The translations under genes and the position numbers were made by a program. This document shows positions 44,131-54,369 of a stretch of DNA of 64,000 bases, in pieces. Origin of the DNA: Eublepharis macularius (lineage: Eukaryota > Chordata > Lepidosauria > Squamata > Eublepharidae); contig NC_072801.1 in assembly GCF_028583425.1 (NCBI RefSeq), positions 13,784,001-13,848,000 of the forward strand, written 5' to 3'. The notes beneath the pieces are model-generated. The model was not told the DNA's origin. It made no database searches and saw nothing but the letters and a program-made list of their open reading frames with translations. Within the stretch, counting starts at the first letter, position 1. The number at the start of each line of letters is the position of its first letter.

Positions 44131-45744
44131 TTCTGTTGTTAAACCCCTAGCTAAATTTCCCCTTGGAGTACGAAGAGGGCTACCCTAAAACACACACTAC
44201 AAAATATTGTTATTGCTGCCTTTGGAAAATGTCTCAAACTCTGCACTGAAATCACTGCCTGCAACTCAAGAGCAGTGCCTGGATGCTTTGGCATTAATGA
44301 TTCCATGTATGGAGAAGGGCTCTTGACTGTCTGGACAGCCCACTTTAAGGGCTTATAGCAAGTCTTGGAACTGAACTGAAAACACAAACTCCCACATGGG
44401 ACAGGTAAGAGAGCTAAAAATATGAAGTGAAGGCAGAAAACTACAGAGTGAAAACCCTAGAGGTAGAGAATGAATGCCACTAAGACCAGACAGGAGTGTG
44501 TGTTTAAGGCAATTATATCATGCTTGCTAAGGCAGTGATCCTTTCATAATGCATTGCACTGAATTGCTCACTAGTCCACCTAAACATGTTAAATTTGCTC
44601 CATAAGCTTTTGAACATCAAAGTACTCCCTTTGGGAATTCTGACTTTTGAGAAAACCATACTGTGAACAAGACAGACGCCTGACAATTAACTCTGAATAC
44701 TCAGCATCTTGTAGTTGGTAGCTATTTAGCTTTTTCATTTCAGGGCCATGATTTAAGCATCAGAAGATGGAGGTGCTCTCTGTGGGAGTAAGTGCTTCTC
44801 GAGTGTTCTCGTTCTTTGATACAGCCACTTAACTATACTTGATATTAAAGTAGCTTTCACTGGCTTCTTACAGTATTGTACTGAGGTATGGCATTGTACA
44901 AAAGGGCCTCAAGTGCACATCACTATGCACCTCCTCTTCTTGCGCCCCTCCCACATTTCCTGGTTGCCAGAAAATCAGTGATTGCCATCCAATCATCCAA
45001 ACCAGCCAATGATGACTTGTGGTTCCCCATCAAACCAGAAATGCAATCCACAATCCAACCACAGTCCATAACTCTGGCTTGGAAGGGGTCAACAAACCAT
45101 AGTTAGCCCGATTACAGTAAAACTGTGGTTTGCTGACAAACCCGGACACACGCAAGCCTAAAGCCTATTTGTGTAGCTGGCACTACTTCTCAATTGACAC
45201 CAAGAAGTCTATTGTAGCACAAATAGTAGTTAAGCAGTTTTATGGCGGTGGGAAGGCTTCTGAAGCACTCTCCCACATAGAAAACCTCACTCGCCTAATA
45301 TTTAAATGACAACCTTGAAAAGGATGGCCATTCCTTTATGTTTCATCTCATACTGATAGACTGATACTACAGGATGGGCTGTGGGTACTCCATTCTTTTA
45401 TTTTTATATAAATCAACATCCATTATGAATTTTGAAAATCGCTGCCACTCTGCTTTCCTTTGCATAGTTTTCCCATCATATAATATAAACCCATATGCAG
45501 GGGCCCACTGGAAATCAGACTAAGTCATACATTCCCTTCTCAGCTTCCAAGATGAATTCATCAGGCAACACCAACAAGTTTTCAACCTTAACTTTAAATA
45601 CATTCAAGACAGGTATATAAAAAGGAGACCATCAGGGGAAGCATTCCAACCTCATAAGACATTCAATAAGAATGCTTCAGAGTTTCAAGGGAGCTGCCAT
45701 TTGATGCTTCAACCTGCGATTCATATGCAGTTTTGGCACCAGAC
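44131..45744. other. ANKS3 5' intron, nothing recognised
   Basis: No repeat family or exon supported. Confidence 0.35.
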
Positions 45745-45965
45745 TTAGTAGTAATAATAATGTTCTTATATACCACTCTTCTTGACAGATGAGTGCCACA
45801 CTGAGAGCTGTGAACAAGGACCATGTTATTATTATTCTCACAATACAGCTGGGGAGCTGGGCTGAGAGGAGTGGCTTACCCAAGGCCACTTGCTGAGCTC
45901 ATGGCAGTAGTGGGATCCAAACCAGCTGAGTGCTGATTCGTAGCCCAACCACTTAACCACTATGC
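45745..45965 (-). repeat. tRNA-derived SINE, minus orientation
   Basis: On the plus strand it opens with TAGTAATAATAATGTTCTTA and contains GGCTTACCCAAGGCCACTTG and GTGGGATCCAAACCAGCTGA; the reverse complement is a decayed Sauria-like SINE with a short AT tail. Confidence 0.6.
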
Positions 45966-46906
45966 TCAGAATAAATACATACATACACATTACTGAAGCT
46001 TCAGACAAAATGGGCTTTGGCACACTACAGCTTGTACCACAATAGCACTGTTAATATTTAAAAGGTACCATAACCCCTTTCATTGCTTTAAGCGTACATA
46101 ACCCTACATAAAGAAGCAAGTTATTTCTAAGCATAATCATAAGGGCCAGAAAGTTTATTTTGGTTTTAAACTAAAGCTGAGGATGCTGAATTTTGCTATT
46201 ATACAGAATCATGGAATATTCATAGCTTAGGGCTTGCTGGAAGCCAGGAAAACAGCACTGGGGAGAGGAGTAACTCGCATACCAGATAAAATTCCTCTTT
46301 CCCTAGCTGCTATTTTCTAATAAATAAAACACTAAAGATCTGCTCACACGTCTTCGAGAATGTAATCTAACACAGTCATCACTGAGATGGTCAGCATGGT
46401 TGTAGCACTCTAGACAGATGTCCGTATTCCTGCCTCACAGGATAGAGTACACCTCAACACGAAAAGGAGTGGGGGGGGGGAACTACACAGAGGAGCAAGC
46501 TACTTCTAAGCACAACCACCTTATAAGACCAACCAAAAGCAAGCTTTTGAGTTCCATAGAGCTCTCTTGTCAGGCTGCATGTTTAAGAAAGATGGGCAGA
46601 GCGAAACCAGGTATTTCAGCTTATGACCCCAGAGCCTCTTACTTGTAGCCTGCTCAGAACGCCAAGCAGATTTGAATAGAATCGTTTATAACTTCGAACA
46701 GTCCACATACCCTGTTGTCTTCTTTTTAAAACATCAATTTTTAAAAAGGGAAACCAGGTTCAAATCGCCACCTGTTGCAAAACGTACTAGGTAACCCTGG
46801 TTCAATCATCCTCTCTCCGCTGCAAGAACAGAATGGAGAAAAGAGCCTCCTTGAAGAAAGAGCAGGACTTCTTTAAATTAACGAAATATGAGTAAGAGAG
46901 TAACAA

Positions 46907-47239
46907 ACAATGAAAAATGAGTAAAAAATCTTGTATACATACAAACTTATACAGCAGATATATATATCAAAATAGAACTGAATCCAATAATTATATATAA
47001 GAAACCGTGAATGTCAAAAATACAGGAAACCTGGTGAGTTTCATTTTTAAAAAATCCCACATTACAAAGTACATGAGACGTTACATGAGACGTGGTAAAC
47101 ATATTATAGAAAAACAATCACATATCACATACAGTTTCTCATAGTAGTTATTGGATCCAGTTATATTTTGATGTATATCTGCTGCATAAGTTTGTATGTT
47201 AACCACTAACAGATTGTTCACTCATTTTTCATTGTTTGT
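46907..47239. mobile_element. AT-rich foldback element
   Basis: Arms of about 105 bp (46,907-47,010 and 47,134-47,239) are inverted copies, e.g. AAACAATGAAAAATGAGT against ACTCATTTTTCATTGTTT and ACATACAAACTTATACAGCA against TGCTGCATAAGTTTGTATGT. No TSD identified. Confidence 0.75.
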
Positions 47240-47552
47240 GAGTGTAAGTTTTGGTTTCCCCTCATGTGGTCACACAAAATACAACTAAGACATCACACCT
47301 GCTCCTCTTTTTGGATAGAAAACAAACCATGACCCTGACCTGCTAGCTTTCTACATGCAAGGACTTCTCAAACTTGCTGTCTAAAGGGGTAGAACCCAGA
47401 CGCGAGTTCGCCATCTCAGCCCTTATCTGCTCCTCACCCCCGAGAAGACTCCACCTACTAAGCAGCGACTCCTGCACCTCAGGGAACCTAGAAAAAGATT
47501 CACCGAGCAAATAAAAGCTCTCTGTCAAAATCCAGCCTTCGCCGGTTCTCAC

Positions 47553-47660
47553 CTGTTTCCCTCAGTTCACCTCAGTCAGAAATTCCTTCACTTCCGCTGC
47601 GCAGAGGATGCCGGAACTGTCGAAGCCACTATTCGCGCCTCGCGACATCCCCTCGAAAAC
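47553..47660 (-). other. ANKS3: ANKS3 non-coding exon 1 (putative)
   Basis: On the minus strand a donor GGAAACAG/GTGAGAAC ends at 47,553, directly downstream of the CpG-rich promoter. Human ANKS3 also begins with a non-coding exon. The transcription start is a guess. Confidence 0.45.
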
Positions 47661-47683
47661 TACAACTCCCAGATTGCCCCGCG
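47659..47683 (+). promoter_or_regulatory. ZNF143/THAP11-type motif
   Basis: ACTACAACTCCCAGATTGCC followed by CCGCG closely follows the long ZNF143/THAP11 (SBS2) consensus ACTACAATTCCCAGAATGC, common in bidirectional promoters. Confidence 0.7.
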
Positions 47684-48249
47684 GGGCGCGTTCTTAACCC
47701 AACCAATCCAAAACCGACCCCAGCTTTCTCTCCCTCCCCCCTGCTTCCTGTTTCCTGAGCAGTGAAGATTGACAAGCAAGCAAATAAGATGTCAGAGCGC
47801 GCAAACGGTGTGGAGCTTAGATCCTGGCAGAATAAAAAAAAGAGTGTATGCAAATACATTGGATAGGTTTGCCCCCGAACAAAAACAGTAGTGCTTTTTT
47901 CACGTTTCCTCATCTTTCGTTGGAATTCTGTGCCTCTGCCTTTGGAAGGGAGCGGGATAAATTAAACACGAGGCTCAAGTTTAACTAACCGTCCAGGACT
48001 TACAGAGAACGGGGCGGGGCGAGCAGCCAAAGCGAGCGCTCCGTTTCTGAGAGGTGTGTCGTGATCGCGGGGAAGGGAAGGAGGGAGGCAGTGATAGAGC
48101 TTGGGCGAGGCGGGCGACGGCTGAGGGAGCGGGGCACGAAGGGAGAAAGGCGGGGGCGCCGTCCAGCTTCCTCGACCGCCTTTTTTATTCCTACAGTTTG
48201 GGAGGGGGGCGGTTGCGGTCGGTTGGTTGGCTGGCGCCGTTGGCGTCCA

Positions 48250-48263
48250 GTTGTCATGGAAAC
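48250..48263 (+). promoter_or_regulatory. X-box (RFX) motif 1
   Basis: GTTGTCATGGAAAC fits RYYNYY-N(1-3)-RRNRAC at every position and differs from the palindrome GTTGCCATGGCAAC at two. Confidence 0.65.
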
Positions 48264-48300
48264 ACCAGAGGCGGGTCTTCGCGCGACGAAGGGAGGCCCC

Positions 48301-48314
48301 GTTGCTATGGTTAC
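48301..48314 (+). promoter_or_regulatory. X-box (RFX) motif 2
   Basis: GTTGCTATGGTTAC, an X-box-like sequence with one departure from the degenerate consensus, 51 bp after the first. Confidence 0.5.
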
Positions 48315-48481
48315 CGCCCTACACTTCGTTCTCTCCCCCTTTTGGTTTCTGTCTTCTCAGGAGCCGCGGGCAGATTTGGTGCTCTAAAGCTTTTTAGAAA
48401 AAAATTAATTGAAAATAAAAATACAAATAGCAATAGAAACTTATAGAAAATGCAAAATACTAAATTTGAACTACAACAGAA

Positions 48482-48690
48482 AAGTAAAGAGTCCAGTAGC
48501 ACCTTTACAACTAACCAACTTTAATGTAGCATAAGCTTTCGGGAACCACAGCTCTCTTCGTCAGATGCGTCTGACGAAGAGAGCTGTTTTTCTCGAAAGC
48601 TTATGCTATAATAAAGTTAGTTAGTCTTAAAGGTGCTTCTTAACTCTGCTATTTTGCAACTACAGACTAACACAGCTAACTCCTCTGGAT
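48482..48690. repeat. Penelope-like remnant with head-to-head hammerhead-like cores
   Basis: Palindromic: AGTCCAGTAGCACCTTTACA ... CTCTTCGTCAGATGCG and CGTCTGACGAAGAGAGCTG ... GTCTTAAAGGTGCT are inverted copies. The plus-strand copy has CTGACGA (48,571-48,577), a GAGA/TCTC stem II, GAA, an AGC-TTAT-GCT stem III and A at the cleavage position (48,608). Ends with ACTACAGACTAACACAGCTA. Confidence 0.65.
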
Positions 48691-48759
48691 CTATGAACAG
48701 AAAAGTTTATTCAAAATATGTGGCAACACAACTATTTCTCCTCTTCCTCTCCTTAATTA

Positions 48760-49505
48760 TTTATTATTGATTGGTTGATTTGATTTGATTTATACCACAC
48801 CCTCCCCACAGATGGGCGGCTAACAACATTAAAAAATACATTAAAAGTCACAAAACCATAAAATCAATAATTTTTTTAAAAATCATTAAAATAGTCCAGG
48901 AGCAGGCTATTTAAACAAGTATTGGGAGTCCGTATATGGGAATAGCAGATGGCCAAGGGCAGCCCCAGAAAAAGTGGTGGTCTTAGATGGAAGGGGGACA
49001 CTCGCTGGGACTCAGCCAAAGGCCCGGCGGAACATCTGTTATACAGGCCCTGCGAAACTGTAACAGGTCCCGGATCTCCAGCAGGAGAGTGTTCCACCAG
49101 GCTGGGGCCAGGGCAGAAAAAGCCCTGGCCCTGGTTGAGGCCAGACAGATGTCCTTCAGGCCGGGGACCACCAGGAGTTGCTTGTCTGCGGAGTGCAACA
49201 CCCTGCAGGGGATGTAATGGAAGAGGCGGTCCCGCAGGTATGCAGGTCCCAGTCCATGAAGGGCTTTAAACACCAAGGTTAACACCTTGAACTGGATCCG
49301 GAACTCCACTGGGAGCCAGTGCGGCTGGCACAGCACAGGATGAATGTGTGCTCGGATTGGCGTTCCAGTAAGGACGCGTGCTGCTGCATTCTGGACCAGC
49401 TGTAACTTCTGGGTCAGGCCCAAGGGCAGCCCAGCGTAGAGTGAGTTGCAGTAGTCTAGCCTGGAGGTGACCGTTGCATGGATTACTGTGGCCAGGTCCC
49501 GGGGA
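48760..49505 (-). mobile_element. L2/CR1-clade LINE, 3' part, minus orientation
   Basis: The minus strand encodes a clear ORF2 C-terminus: [55 protein letters not shown] and a WWNTLLLEIR segment. The 3' tail on the plus strand is TTGATTTGATTTGATT. Cut off at its 5' side near a later L1 insertion. Confidence 0.85.
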
Positions 49506-49532
49506 AAATTTTATGCCTAAAAATTTCATATC

Positions 49533-50378
49533 TTTTTTTTTTTTTTTGAAAAAATTTTTATTGGGTTAGAATCCGTTATTTTTACATTTACATTCAGTTT
49601 TTCCCAAATTTTTCATTTCTAACCCCCTCCCTTTCCCCCCCTTTTGTTGACTTCCAACAGCTTTCCCACCCTTTGTCCTTTTTCCCTTACTTCTATTAAT
49701 TTCCTCTATCTAAAACAGATATACATTCTCCATTATATTAAGCAGTACATCCTTAACTACTTTTCTTGTTATGTACCCAAACTGTAAGTCCTTGTTTCCA
49801 TCTTGGATAAACCATTTTTAAATATTTCTACATATCATAAACCTATATATCATAAACCATAAAAATCTTACATTCAAATCAAACAATTTGACTTATTCTC
49901 TATATATTACTCATTCTATCTTTTTATGGTAATTCTATATAGCTCATCACATAGTCAATCAATTTGACTCTTCTGTATATTCAGTTTGGTGCATTATATA
50001 GATCTTATCAAAGAAAGAAAATACTGTTGGTTACTCAATCCTTATATTTAAACCTTGTCATTAATTATTTTCTATCAATGTTCTATCTATTAACCTATAT
50101 ATATCTATATATATATCAATCTGTTAATCTAACTGCTTATAAATTCACATTTATCTCTTTCTCCCCCGGTAAAGTCACCCCCCTCTACATTTTATTATAC
50201 TTCAGTAGTTCTCAAACTGCCACAGTTTTCCTCCCACCTCCCATTTCTTCTCCAAATATTGTTTCAGCTTCTCCCAATCTGTGTTAAACTGCCCTGAGTC
50301 CAGATTTCTCAGTTTTCTTGTCATCTTGTCCATTTCGGCCATGTACAGCAATTTGTAGATCCAATCTTCAATAGTTGG
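49533..50378 (-). mobile_element. 5'-truncated L1, minus orientation, with target-site duplication
   Basis: Begins with poly-T, then a 3' UTR and the last ORF2 codons of the same family as the 53-kb L1. Flanked by AAAATTTCATATC at 49,520-49,532 and 50,379-50,391. Confidence 0.92.
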
Positions 50379-50524
50379 AAAATTTCATATCAATAGTCTT
50401 TAATCAGTCATCTGTTTCATATTTTATACTTCATATTTTATTCTCAACATTTTAAAGGTCTCAGTATTATAATTACTTTATTTCCGTTTTAACTACTCTG
50501 AATTTTTCTTAGCTTCAAGCTAGA

Positions 50525-50840
50525 TAAAAGAGCCCCGTATTGCAGAGTGGTAAGCTGCAGTACTGCAGCCCAAGCTCTGCTTATGACCTGAGTTCAATCC
50601 TGGCGGAAGCCGGGTTCAAGTAGCCGGCTCAAGGTTGACTCAGCCTTCCATCCCTTCGAGGTTGGTAAAATGAGTACCCAGTTTCCTGGGGGTAAAGTGT
50701 AGATGACTGGGGAAGGCAATGGCAAACCACCCCCATAACAAAAAATCTGCCAAGAAAATGTCATGATGCAACATCCCCCCCATGAGTTCGCAATGACTCA
50801 GTGCTTGCACAGGGGACTGACTACCTTTACCTTTACCAAG
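50525..50840 (+). mobile_element. tRNA-derived SINE (second family), full length
   Basis: GCAGAGTGGTAAGCTGCAGT (A box), CTGAGTTCAATCCTGGCGGA (B box), AGGTTGACTCAGCCTTCCAT, GGGGAAGGCAATGGCAAACC and a GACTGACTACCTTTACCTTT end. A widespread squamate SINE. Confidence 0.85.
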
Positions 50841-51000
50841 CTACATAATCAAAGAAATCTTTCCATTTGGGGGGGCTTCTTTTTTATAAGCCAAAAAAAT
50901 TATGGTACCTTCAGGGTTTTTTTAAAGTTTAATTGTAAACTAATACCTATATTCTGTTTGAGCTGCTGAGAAAAAAATTCTTTGAGTGCTCTCTTAAATG

Positions 51001-51866
51001 CAGGGCTTTTTTTCAGCCAGAACGCAGCGGAATGGTGTTCCGTCACCTCTTGCCACGTGACTGCTGGCCCTGCCCCCTAATCTCCAGTCAGAGATCAGTT
51101 CCTCTGGAGCAGGGGTGGCCAAATGGCGGCTTGTGAGCTGCGTGCAGCTCTTTGAGCCATATTTGGTGGCTCCTGGAGGCTTGCACGCTCACTCACTCCC
51201 CTGGGCTCCTTTAAAGGTAGAGCCAGTGCTGGGGACTGGAATCACTTGATGAGCAGGCAGGTGGGCAGGCCGGTGGTTCTCCTGATCGATGCATCCAGCG
51301 CGTCCCCCCTTCCTTTCCCAAGGATGGAGCAAGGAATGGGCGGGTCCAGGACCGAGGACAGCCCACCTTCCCTCACCATGCCTGGTGCTCCTCTGCGGGC
51401 ACCACCCTTGGCCAGCCCCACACTCGCAGCAATGCCGCCTTGGCCCTGAAGTGCCTGGAAAGGGCACTTGGGGAAGGAGAAAGGAAGGAGCAAGGAAGCA
51501 GCGAGGCAGAAGTGGCCCTGGACTTCCTGCTTGCTGGCTTACTCCCAGGTAGGTCAGTACACACCTGGCGAGAGCCGCTCGTGGCATGAAGCACAGCTTG
51601 CGTCGGGTGTGTTTGCACGGGTGGAAGCCCCATTCGTTGCACAGAGGACTGGCTCACGTGTAAGTACTTGCAGGACAGCTGGGGCAGAGGGGCAGGGAGT
51701 GCATTTGCTTCAGAGGACATGTGCTTTAAGATTGTGTGGCTCCGCTTTCTGATCCTTCCTTCCTTGATTTCTTCCTTGATTTCTTCCTTGATTTCTTCCT
51801 TGATTTCTTCCTTGATTTCTTCCTTCCTTCCTTCCTTCCTTCCTTCCTTCCTTCCTTCCTTCCTTC

Positions 51867-51961
<95 letters not shown>

Positions 51962-52269
51962 TTTCTTTCTTTCTTTCTTTTTCTCTTTCCCTTCCTTCCT
52001 TTCCCTTCCTTCCTTCCTCCCTCCCTTTCTCTTTCCGTCTTTCCATATCTGTCTGTCTTCCTTCCTTTCTTTCCCTTCCTCTTTCTTTCTCTTGGGAGGC
52101 GGCTGCACTGTGCACAATGACGTCACTTCCTGGAAGTGACATCATCACATGGTCCCAGAAACACACTTGCACTTTGCGCGTGCGCATGTAATGACAGAGG
52201 CGCCACCTCCTGCCGGGAGTTGCACCGGGTGAGAGTTCCCCCACCTCTTTCCCCAGAAAAAAGCCCTGT
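51001..52269. mobile_element. Foldback hAT MITE family, enlarged copy 3
   Basis: Ends CAGGGCTTTTTTTC and AAAAAAGCCCTG; flanks CTTAAATG and TTTAAATG match at seven of eight. At 1.27 kb it is three to five times longer than its relatives. It contains a second hAT-like start (CAGGGGTGGCCAAATGGCGG, about 51,111) and a long polypyrimidine repeat. Confidence 0.85.
51761..52095. repeat. Polypyrimidine tract: 12-mer, CTTC and CTTT arrays
   Basis: Five tandem CTTGATTTCTTC units, then (CTTC)n, (CTTT)n and mixed C/T sequence, about 335 bp almost without purines on the plus strand. Long Phe/Leu/Ser or Lys/Arg/Glu frames here are artefacts. Confidence 0.97.
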
Positions 52270-52369
52270 TTAAATGTATCTATTTATTAATACTCAGGGG
52301 TTAGCCATGTTAGTCTGTAGTAGCAAAATATATTAATATTAATATTGTATTTTTCTTCCCAATGGGGAT

Positions 52370-52520
52370 CCAAAACAGCTTGCATCATTTTCCTTTCCTC
52401 CTCAAAACAATCCCGTGAGGTAGATTAAGCTGAGAGGGTGTGAATGGCCCAAGTTAAGCCAGCAAAAGTCCATGGCCAGGTGAGGATCTGAACCTGGATT
52501 TTCTACATGCCAATGTGGTC
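52370..52520 (-). repeat. tRNA-derived SINE remnant, minus orientation
   Basis: CTCAAAACAATCCCGTGAGG and GTGAGGATCTGAACCTGGAT on the plus strand; the reverse complement has the usual SINE body and B box. Confidence 0.55.
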
Positions 52521-52692
52521 TTCTTTGGTTAGGCTGAAGCATTGTGTGCTGCCTTTAACCCTGAGGGTTTTTTTTTAATGTCTGAGGGAGCAAGTCTAAG
52601 TAGATCTATTCAGAAGGAAGTCCAATTTTATTTAATTGGGCTTATTCCCAGAAAAGACATTTTAGGATTTTGTACCAGGTATACATCTTAAC

Positions 52693-52976
52693 CAGGGCTT
52701 TTTTTCTGGGAAAAGAGGTGGTGGAACTCAGTGGTGGAACTTAAGACCGAACAATGACGTCACTTTGGGTCAGCTGGAACAAGGGGGGAGTTTTTGAAAG
52801 TTTAAATTGCCCTCAGTGAAAATGGTCACATGGCCGGTGGCCCCGCCCCCTGATCTCCAGACAGAGGGGAGTTGAGATTATCCTACGCGCCGCTTGGCGG
52901 GGACACCGGCCATGTGACCATTTTTAAGAGGTGCCAGAACTCCATTCCACCACATTCCCATTGAAAAAAAGCCCTG
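52693..52976. mobile_element. Foldback hAT MITE, copy 4, TSD ATCTTAAC
   Basis: Perfect 8-bp duplication at 52,685-52,692 and 52,977-52,984. Ends CAGGGCTTTTTTTC and AAAAAAAGCCCTG. Sits about 100 bp upstream of the full-length L1. Confidence 0.94.
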
Positions 52977-53595
52977 ATCTTAACCATGTTAGCAGTCAAT
53001 TGAGACAGAGAAGCTAGTATATTATTGTGGCAGCCATCCTCTAGTTCTGGAATATTAGTGTTCAAACTGCAAATCAAACTACCGTATTCCTCGGGACAGA
53101 TTGATAAAAGTAGATTTTCAAACTGCAACGGGCTAATGATAAAGAGGGGAAGACTCGGCAAGAGTTGTATTTGAAAAGAGACTAAGTTTAAAGAAGTTAT
53201 TAAAGGAATTGGACTATTGTTTTGAATACTTGCGGTTATGGAGCTGTGAGAAAAAGATACCATCGCGAGACCTACTGTGGGAAGTTGGGAGACAGGAAGT
53301 GCGTAATAACAATAGAGTTGCTGGAGAGAAGCGGCCCTTGCTGGAGGGCAGGAAGAAGGGAATCGCCATCTTTGAAAGGGGAAGGGTCGCGGCCTCAGCG
53401 GAAAAGGAAGTAGGCCATCTTGGTTTACAAAATCATAGAGAAACCATAGAGAAAAGACGCCCGACATTTTGGACTCTTTAAAATTTAATTTCTGCAAGAA
53501 GACCAGGACATTTGAAATAAAAAGATATTAAATCTCACGCCACGGAGCTAAGGAAGAGAGCGGACTCGTGGGAGCGAGCCAAAGCAAGCCCCACG

Positions 53596-54369
53596 ATGTC
53601 GAAAAAAGAGTGGCAATCGGCAATAGAAAACCTGGACAAAAAACTTTTAGAAGTGATTAAAGAACTTAAGGACACGAAATTGGAGTTGATTAAAGAGGTT
53701 AAACAGACAGTAAAATCGGAGCTGTCAGAGGTGAAGAAAGGTATGGAAACAATACAAAATGAATTACAAGGAACGCAGCAGAGAGTTAAAGCAGTAGAAG
53801 GCGCGATGGAGAATTTAGCAGACACGCAACAAACAGAGATGAGACTGATGAGGGGAAGAATGGCGGTTGCGGAAAGTAGACACATGGAGAAGCAGCTGAG
53901 ATTTCGCAGCTTGCCGGAAGTGGAAGGAAAGACAGCGCAAGAACAGATGACTGAGGTGTTAGCTGAATACCTGGGGAAGGAGGAGGAGGAAGTTGTGGCT
54001 ATCCTTGATGTGGCATATCGCGTAAACTCAAGAATTGCAACCCAGAGGAAATTACCAAGAGATGTGATTGTGCAGTTTACGACACGAAATATGAAAGAGA
54101 AGATTGTGACTAAACAGTTTCAAGATCCATTGGAGATTGATGGCAAGACAATTATCATAATGAAGGAATTACCTAGATCAGTGTTACTAGATCGGAAAAA
54201 ATATAAAGTGCTAATCCAGATGTTGAAGGACATGAAAATCAGGTACAGATGGGAGCTTCCAGAAGGTGTGTCCTTTGAATTTGGAGGGGCCAAAAAGCGC
54301 ATTAGATCTGAGCGAGAGATGGAGCGATTTATAAGGGACAATGAAAAAGACTTACCAACAAGATTATGA
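53596..54369 (+). CDS. L1 ORF1 protein
   Basis: 257 residues. Residues about 1-95 form a Lys/Glu-rich coiled coil (IKELKDTKLELIKEVKQTVK), then an RRM-like domain beginning EKQLRFRSLPEVEGKTAQEQ and a basic C-terminal domain (RSVLLDRKKYKVLIQMLKDM). L1 ORF1p is the RNA-binding, trimeric nucleic-acid chaperone of the L1 RNP. The frame is intact. Its stop codon overlaps the ORF2 start in ATGA. Confidence 0.93.
   Translation: MSKKEWQSAIENLDKKLLEVIKELKDTKLELIKEVKQTVKSELSEVKKGMETIQNELQGTQQRVKAVEGAMENLADTQQTEMRLMRGRMAVAESRHMEKQLRFRSLPEVEGKTAQEQMTEVLAEYLGKEEEEVVAILDVAYRVNSRIATQRKLPRDVIVQFTTRNMKEKIVTKQFQDPLEIDGKTIIIMKELPRSVLLDRKKYKVLIQMLKDMKIRYRWELPEGVSFEFGGAKKRIRSEREMERFIRDNEKDLPTRL

Larger units (their letters stand above)
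47553..48330. promoter_or_regulatory. Bidirectional CpG-rich promoter of ANKS3 and DNAAF8
   Basis: The CpG-richest stretch of the window outside transposons, lying between divergent genes. It holds CCAAT (47,702), a GC box GGGGCGGGGC (48,011-48,020), a ZNF143-type motif and two X-box-like motifs. No TATA box seen. The non-coding first exon of DNAAF8 should start here but I could not place it. Confidence 0.75.

Noticed and set aside
48054-48446. 130-residue frame in the promoter region
   Set aside because: GC-rich CpG-island sequence gives long frames by chance; no homology recognised and it crosses regulatory motifs.
51763-51825. Regular 12-bp direct repeats that might suggest a CRISPR-like array
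   Set aside because: No unique spacers; a simple tandem repeat in a vertebrate genome.
51668-52244. 150-172 residue Phe/Leu/Ser-rich and Lys/Arg/Glu-rich frames
   Set aside because: Translations of CTTC/CTTT arrays inside a transposon.
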